DNA of 6,294 bases from Clostridiales bacterium. GTDB lineage: Bacteria; Bacillota_A; Clostridia; Lachnospirales; Bianqueaceae. This document shows, in pieces, positions 1-6,294 of the stretch. The DNA lies in the NCBI GenBank assembly GCA_019423265.1, contig JAHZBS010000140.1, forward strand, positions 1 to 6,294. The letters run 5' to 3'. The notes beneath the pieces are model-generated. The model did not search any database. It saw nothing but the letters and a program-made list of their open reading frames with translations, and had not been told where the DNA came from. Positions within the stretch are counted from its first letter, which is position 1. Each line of letters opens with the position of its first letter. The position numbers were made by a program, and so were the translations under genes.

Positions 1-3185
<3,185 letters not shown>

Positions 3186-3195
3186 ATCTTACGCC

Positions 3196-3230
3196 AACGC
3201 CCTGCTGGGGACGCCAAGCAGGGCGTTTTG
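3196..3230 (+). terminator. Intrinsic terminator of carB
   Basis: A perfect 11-bp stem (AACGCCCTGCT at 3196-3206 pairing with AGCAGGGCGTT at 3217-3227) closes a 10-base loop and runs into TTTTGTT. It begins 11 bases after the carB stop. The T-rich side lies on the + strand, so it mainly ends carB transcription. The convergent gene stops at 3231, directly beside it, so the same hairpin may also act on the - strand. There the bases after the stem (GGCGTAAGATTT) are poor in U, so any effect in that direction should be weaker. Confidence 0.9.
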
Positions 3231-4133
3231 TTATGTCCCGTTGTCTTCTGGGGCGACATATTCATAGCTGGCATTTTGGCATACCTCGTCCAGCAATAGA
3301 TGGGAGCCTGCATAGAATCGATACCGCACTTGGCAGCGAAGGCTTTCCTGAATACTGCGGGACATACCGCCCCGGATAGGAGCTTGTAGCGGGTGGGGTG
3401 CAGCCTTTAGTACGTCGGCCCGCAGATATTTTTTCCCTTGGCGGACAATGACGGTTTGAGGGCGCAGGCGGACCACTTTGGCCCCTAGATAGGTGGCAAG
3501 CCGGTACTGGCGGCCGCCGTGGAGGATACAACAGATGGTTCCGGTGAAAGAGAATCCTCCAATGGGGATGCGGGCAGCGGACATAAAAATACTCTGGCTT
3601 CCGCCGGCGGACCGGTTGCATTGCGTCCAGAAATACTGACTGGGAAAGGATGTCCCCCGATCTTTTTCAATATATCCGATTCCGCGGTGAAATACCAGGG
3701 GCTTGCCGTTCAGCATAAGAGTCCCCTCCGCTGTATGGTGAAGGCTTAACACCTCATGGCTGCACTGCATAAAGGGGAGGAGCGAGAAGGGGCCCATGGC
3801 AGAATAGGAGAGCGGCGTCGGGGAGTGGAACCGGACTTGTCCTGTGATCCTGTACCGTGGGGTCGCCAGGTCCAGCTTCATCCCGTGCTCTGAAAAAACA
3901 TTTTTCCCGATTCGAACCCAAAAGCGGTCCTTCTGCGCGGCAAAGGAGTCTGAGTCAAAAGCGGCGAAATCGGATCCGTCGGGGGTTATGATCTGGATGG
4001 ACGCGGACGGGTTGCCATACTCGTCGATATGATAGGCCGGGATGAGCGCAAGGCTGTGCGGCCCGCATTGTTGCTTGAGATACCAGCCTTCAAAATAGGA
4101 GTGCATTTTTCGGGTTCCGTGGAAATGAGTCAT
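3231..4133 (-). CDS. Tocopherol cyclase-like protein
   Basis: A 300-residue protein resembling plant and cyanobacterial tocopherol cyclase (VTE1 family). Seen: FEGWYLK at residues 14-20, matching the N-terminal FEGWYFK signature; EKDRGTSFPSQYFWTQCN at 156-173, matching the family's EK-x-W/R-G-x-x-FP-x-x-x-FW-x-QCN block; and a C-terminal APIRGGMSRSIQES segment (251-264) in the place of the plant APTTEVG region. There is no signal peptide or membrane helix, so it is probably cytosolic. It is shorter than the plant enzyme, as expected without a transit peptide and insertions. Known members close the chromanol ring of prenylated quinols, and the fold is thought to be lipocalin-like; the substrate of bacterial homologues such as this one is not known to me. 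The ATG start overlaps the TGA of the upstream FAD/Rieske gene (ATGA) and has a GGGGGAG ribosome site, so the two are probably translated together. Family assignment is strong; activity is open. Confidence 0.85.
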   Translation of the reverse strand: MTHFHGTRKMHSYFEGWYLKQQCGPHSLALIPAYHIDEYGNPSASIQIITPDGSDFAAFDSDSFAAQKDRFWVRIGKNVFSEHGMKLDLATPRYRITGQVRFHSPTPLSYSAMGPFSLLPFMQCSHEVLSLHHTAEGTLMLNGKPLVFHRGIGYIEKDRGTSFPSQYFWTQCNRSAGGSQSIFMSAARIPIGGFSFTGTICCILHGGRQYRLATYLGAKVVRLRPQTVIVRQGKKYLRADVLKAAPHPLQAPIRGGMSRSIQESLRCQVRYRFYAGSHLLLDEVCQNASYEYVAPEDNGT

Positions 4134-5572
4134 GATTCTCCCCCTATATCTGATTTCGCAGGGCTGTCAAGGAGTTTGCCGGTATAGTCAAAGCGTGAGC
4201 CGTGACAGGGACAGTCCCAGGAGCGCTCCGCCGGATTCCACTCCAGCTGGCAGCCAAGGTGCGGACATTTTGCGCTTATGTGATACAGCTTGCCGGATTC
4301 GTCCCGATAAGCCGCCACCTTGCGGCCGTTGAGCCGTACAATTGCGGCTTGTCCGGGTGCTAGGTCATCCGCAGACTTTTTTGGACGTGTCAAGAATTGC
4401 CGGCTGAGAGATTTGACGGAGATGGAGACATCCTGCTTCAAGTTTTTTTTGCTGGCCTTTAAGGAGAAGCGCCGCGGAGAAAATACGCCGCTGTAGGCTG
4501 GCGGTTCTCCCAGAATCGTGCCCGTCAGGATCATAGCGGCCGCCATGGCGGTGGTCATACCCCATTTATGAAAGCCCGTTGCCACGTACCAATTCGGTCG
4601 GGTTGGAGAAAATACACCGATATACGGGATACCGTCAAGGGGCATACAATCCTGGGCGGACCAGTGTGCAGCCTGTTCGCAGTTTGGGTATAGCAGCTGT
4701 GCTTGCTGCCAGAGCTGCTGATACGGGTCCTGCTCAAGCCGCTTTCCAGTCCGGTGACCCGCTCCGCCCAATAGCAGAAGGGAGCCGCTATTGCGAAAGG
4801 AGAGGCCGCCGCTGTCAATGCCGTAATACATTCCATCCACCGGGTTCGCCCCGCGCAGAGCTAGCACATAGGATCGCTCTTGGTGCATTCGCAGAAAGTA
4901 GAAACCGGGCCAGCGGGGAAAGGGGTAATGGCAGGCCAGGATAATATGGCGGGCCTCCACAGTGGCGCCCGGCACGAGAACGGCCTGCTTCTCAATGGAT
5001 AGCACAGGCGTCTTTTCATAGATCGTAAGCGGCGGAAGGATGGCCTGTAAAAACAAAAGTGGATTGAACTGCGCTTGCCCGGAAAAGCGGAGAGCCGCTT
5101 TAGTGGGAAAGGGCAGTGAGGTGTCCGCGGTAAGCTGGCTGTCAATGCCAACACGGGCAGCGGCAAGGGCTTCCTTTTCTAAAAGGGCTTCGTCCTCGGT
5201 TGTATAGAGGTAGGACGGGACCTCCTCCCACTCACACGAAATGTTGTCTTTCTGTATGAGGGTTCGAAATTCTTTGATGGCAGCTTGGTTGGCAGCTGCG
5301 TACTGCGCGGCCTTTTCCTCTCCGTAATTCTGGATCAGCGGATGGTAGCACACGCCGTGCTGCGCTGTGACTTTGGCCGTGGTGTGATGCGTTTGACCGC
5401 CCCAAATGCGGTCCCGCTCCAAGACCACCGCATGGATCCCCTTTTTTTCAAGCTGATAGGCGATCAGGATCCCCGCGATTCCACCGCCTATGACCGCGGC
5501 GTCAGCGGTTATATTTTGATGTAGAGCTGGGTATGTTGGGACGGTAACAGTTGAATCCCAGATTGAGTTCAT
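4130..5572 (-). CDS. FAD-dependent oxidoreductase with C-terminal Rieske [2Fe-2S] domain (YhfW-like)
   Basis: A 480-residue fusion of a DAO-type (glycine oxidase-like) flavoprotein and a Rieske domain, similar in layout to B. subtilis YhfW (about 500 residues). Seen: a Rossmann FAD motif GGGIAG (G29, G31, G34) with acidic E52 at the end of the second strand; the subfamily signature TTAKVTAQHG (64-73); the C-terminal FAD segment around GFHKWGMTTAMAAA; a Lys-rich linker (about 370-390); then Rieske ligands C436-x-H438 and C454-x2-H457, within CPHLGC and CPCHGS. C441 and C456 sit where bc1-type Rieske proteins form a disulfide. There is no signal peptide or membrane helix, so it is likely cytosolic. 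The expected chemistry is flavin oxidation of an amine or similar substrate with electron transfer through the Fe-S cluster; the substrate is unknown. The start is set by AGGAGG 8 bases upstream. It is first in a two-gene unit, overlapping the tocopherol cyclase-like gene by 4 bases. Domain calls are firm; the physiological role is not. Confidence 0.93.
   Translation of the reverse strand: MNSIWDSTVTVPTYPALHQNITADAAVIGGGIAGILIAYQLEKKGIHAVVLERDRIWGGQTHHTTAKVTAQHGVCYHPLIQNYGEEKAAQYAAANQAAIKEFRTLIQKDNISCEWEEVPSYLYTTEDEALLEKEALAAARVGIDSQLTADTSLPFPTKAALRFSGQAQFNPLLFLQAILPPLTIYEKTPVLSIEKQAVLVPGATVEARHIILACHYPFPRWPGFYFLRMHQERSYVLALRGANPVDGMYYGIDSGGLSFRNSGSLLLLGGAGHRTGKRLEQDPYQQLWQQAQLLYPNCEQAAHWSAQDCMPLDGIPYIGVFSPTRPNWYVATGFHKWGMTTAMAAAMILTGTILGEPPAYSGVFSPRRFSLKASKKNLKQDVSISVKSLSRQFLTRPKKSADDLAPGQAAIVRLNGRKVAAYRDESGKLYHISAKCPHLGCQLEWNPAERSWDCPCHGSRFDYTGKLLDSPAKSDIGGES
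4138..4144 (-). promoter_or_regulatory. Ribosome binding site of the tocopherol cyclase-like gene
   Basis: GGGGGAG lies 4 bases before the ATG at 4133, inside the last codons of the upstream gene. It supports this start and, together with the ATGA stop/start overlap, suggests translational coupling. Confidence 0.6.
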
Positions 5573-5580
5573 TCAGCATG

Positions 5581-5586
5581 CCTCCT
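5581..5586 (-). promoter_or_regulatory. Ribosome binding site of the FAD/Rieske gene
   Basis: A perfect AGGAGG lies 8 bases before the ATG at 5572. It fixes that start over another ATG at 5579-5577, which is in a different frame and only 1 base from the AGGAGG. Confidence 0.85.
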
Positions 5587-5602
5587 ACAGGATGATAACG
5601 TT

Positions 5603-5632
5603 AGGATACGCATTTTTTATGAAATTACTCAA
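5603..5632 (-). promoter_or_regulatory. Candidate sigma-A-type promoter of the two-gene unit
   Basis: Reading the - strand, TTGAGT (5632-5627) and TATCCT (5608-5603) are separated by 18 bases with an A/T-rich spacer. Each box matches four of six consensus positions. A start near 5596 would give a short leader of roughly 25 bases containing the AGGAGG. The site lies between the upstream terminator and the gene, where a promoter is needed, but the boxes are imperfect and the call rests partly on position. Confidence 0.35.
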
Positions 5633-5661
5633 GTTCTGCCCACATGCCAGACTTTTGCGCA

Positions 5662-5692
5662 ATAAAAAAAGTTGGCGGAACGCCAACTTTTT
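5662..5692 (-). terminator. Intrinsic terminator of mecA
   Basis: GTTGGCG (5671-5677) pairs with CGCCAAC (5681-5687) around a 3-base loop. A/T pairs extend the stem to 12 bp, with five A facing five T. On the - strand the stem is followed by seven T (5670-5664), the form expected of a terminator about 30 bases after the mecA stop. The + strand also has a T tract, so the element is symmetric, but no + strand gene is seen leading into it. Confidence 0.88.
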
Positions 5693-5719
5693 GAATAGGA
5701 TAAGCGGATCGCGGTTTTT

Positions 5720-6294
5720 TTAGCTGCGCTCCACAGCGGATAATTTCTGTAAGGCGCGTGTCTTGATGAGAAGGCGGCAGTGCTCTGTCAAGTAGGAGCT
5801 CATCAGATCTGCATCGCAGATGTCCGTCGCATATTCGCCCAGCATTGTGAGAACAAAACGTGTCTTTCCACTGGTCTTGGTGAAACGCACGGCAAGATAG
5901 TAGATTCCCTTGGCTTCATCCTTGTACAATTGATTCTTTAACTGCATGGAGTCGGGAACCAGGGCGGCCGCCCGACAGAGCAGGGAGAAATCTGTAAAGC
6001 GATAGATGAAAAGCTGTTCAGAGCCCTTTGTTTTATCCGCTGATTCGAACTCCGATGGCGGGGTAAAGGGGGCAGACATGGATTTCGGTTTGGGAGCGCT
6101 CACCGTCTCGGGCAGTCCAAACAGTGCCGCAAGATCGTTCTGGCTGGATACCTTGGTAACGGTTATCATTAAACTTTCCTCCGAGATGGGGATCGCCTCG
6201 ATCATCAGAGGTTTCTCTGAAAAATCAAATCCAAATTCGGTCAAAGCCGTATGCATCATATCGTCAAACAGCGCCTTTGTCTTGTCAGATCCAT
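5720..6294 (-). CDS. mecA: MecA-family ClpC adaptor protein, 5'-partial
   Basis: MecA proteins bind substrates through an N-terminal domain and dock on the ClpC chaperone through a C-terminal domain, feeding ClpCP proteolysis; in B. subtilis the best-known target is the competence regulator ComK. The frame stays open to the right edge: codons before the ATG at 6259 read GSDKTKALFDD, continuing into MMHTALTEFGFDF, which fits the N-terminal MecA helix. The ATG at 6259 is therefore internal and the real start is outside; roughly 35-50 residues are missing. Visible parts: the end of the N-terminal domain with PLMIEAIPIS and ITVTKV (to about 6149), a Pro/Ser/Lys-rich linker (about 6148-6014), and the C-terminal domain (about 6013-5723) opening with FIYRFTDF and including GIYYLAVRF and the LGEY segment typical of the ClpC-binding half. 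The TAA stop is followed by its own terminator. Targets in this organism cannot be inferred; a competence role should not be assumed. Confidence 0.88.
   Translation of the reverse strand, partial: GSDKTKALFDDMMHTALTEFGFDFSEKPLMIEAIPISEESLMITVTKVSSQNDLAALFGLPETVSAPKPKSMSAPFTPPSEFESADKTKGSEQLFIYRFTDFSLLCRAAALVPDSMQLKNQLYKDEAKGIYYLAVRFTKTSGKTRFVLTMLGEYATDICDADLMSSYLTEHCRLLIKTRALQKLSAVERS

Noticed and set aside
3519..4032. Short + strand open frames opposite the tocopherol cyclase-like gene
   Set aside because: They are antisense to a gene with clear family motifs, and their peptides have low-complexity, unrecognisable sequence.
5596..5603. TAACGTTA palindrome as an operator near the promoter
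   Set aside because: Only 8 bp, single copy, and no flanking symmetry; such a short palindrome is easily found by chance.
6257..6259. ATG as the start codon of mecA
   Set aside because: The same frame continues to the window edge with residues that fit the MecA N-terminal domain (SDKTKALFDD), so the gene begins outside.

Overview
The window looks like chromosomal DNA of a moderately GC-rich Firmicute, most likely a Clostridia/Oscillospirales-type gut anaerobe. This is inferred from three things: a clostridial-style MecA adaptor, a YhfW-type flavin/Rieske protein, and strong AGGAGG-like ribosome binding sites. No marker gene is present, so the taxon is only a moderately confident inference. 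There are four protein genes, no RNA genes, and no mobile element or CRISPR signal.

Layout. (1) Bases 1-3185, + strand: nearly all of carB, the large subunit of carbamoyl-phosphate synthase. It lacks only its first dozen or so codons, which lie before the window. A strong hairpin terminator follows at 3196-3230. (2) Bases 3231-4133 and 4130-5572, both - strand: a two-gene unit that converges on carB. The promoter-proximal gene (4130-5572) encodes an FAD-dependent oxidoreductase fused to a C-terminal Rieske [2Fe-2S] domain. Its stop overlaps the start of the second gene (ATGA, 4 bp), which encodes a tocopherol cyclase-like protein. A candidate promoter and a clear Shine-Dalgarno sequence precede the first gene. 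(3) Bases 5662-5692: an intrinsic terminator separating that unit from the next gene. (4) Bases 5720-6294, - strand: the C-terminal four-fifths or so of a MecA-family ClpC adaptor, running off the right edge.

How the parts relate. CarB makes carbamoyl phosphate for arginine and pyrimidine synthesis; its partner carA would be expected outside the window. MecA delivers substrates to the ClpCP protease. Neither has an obvious link to the middle pair. The most interesting content is that pair: a translationally coupled Rieske flavoprotein and a cyclase-fold protein whose known relatives act on prenylated quinols, in a probable anaerobe where tocopherol synthesis is not expected. Their substrate and purpose cannot be read from the sequence.
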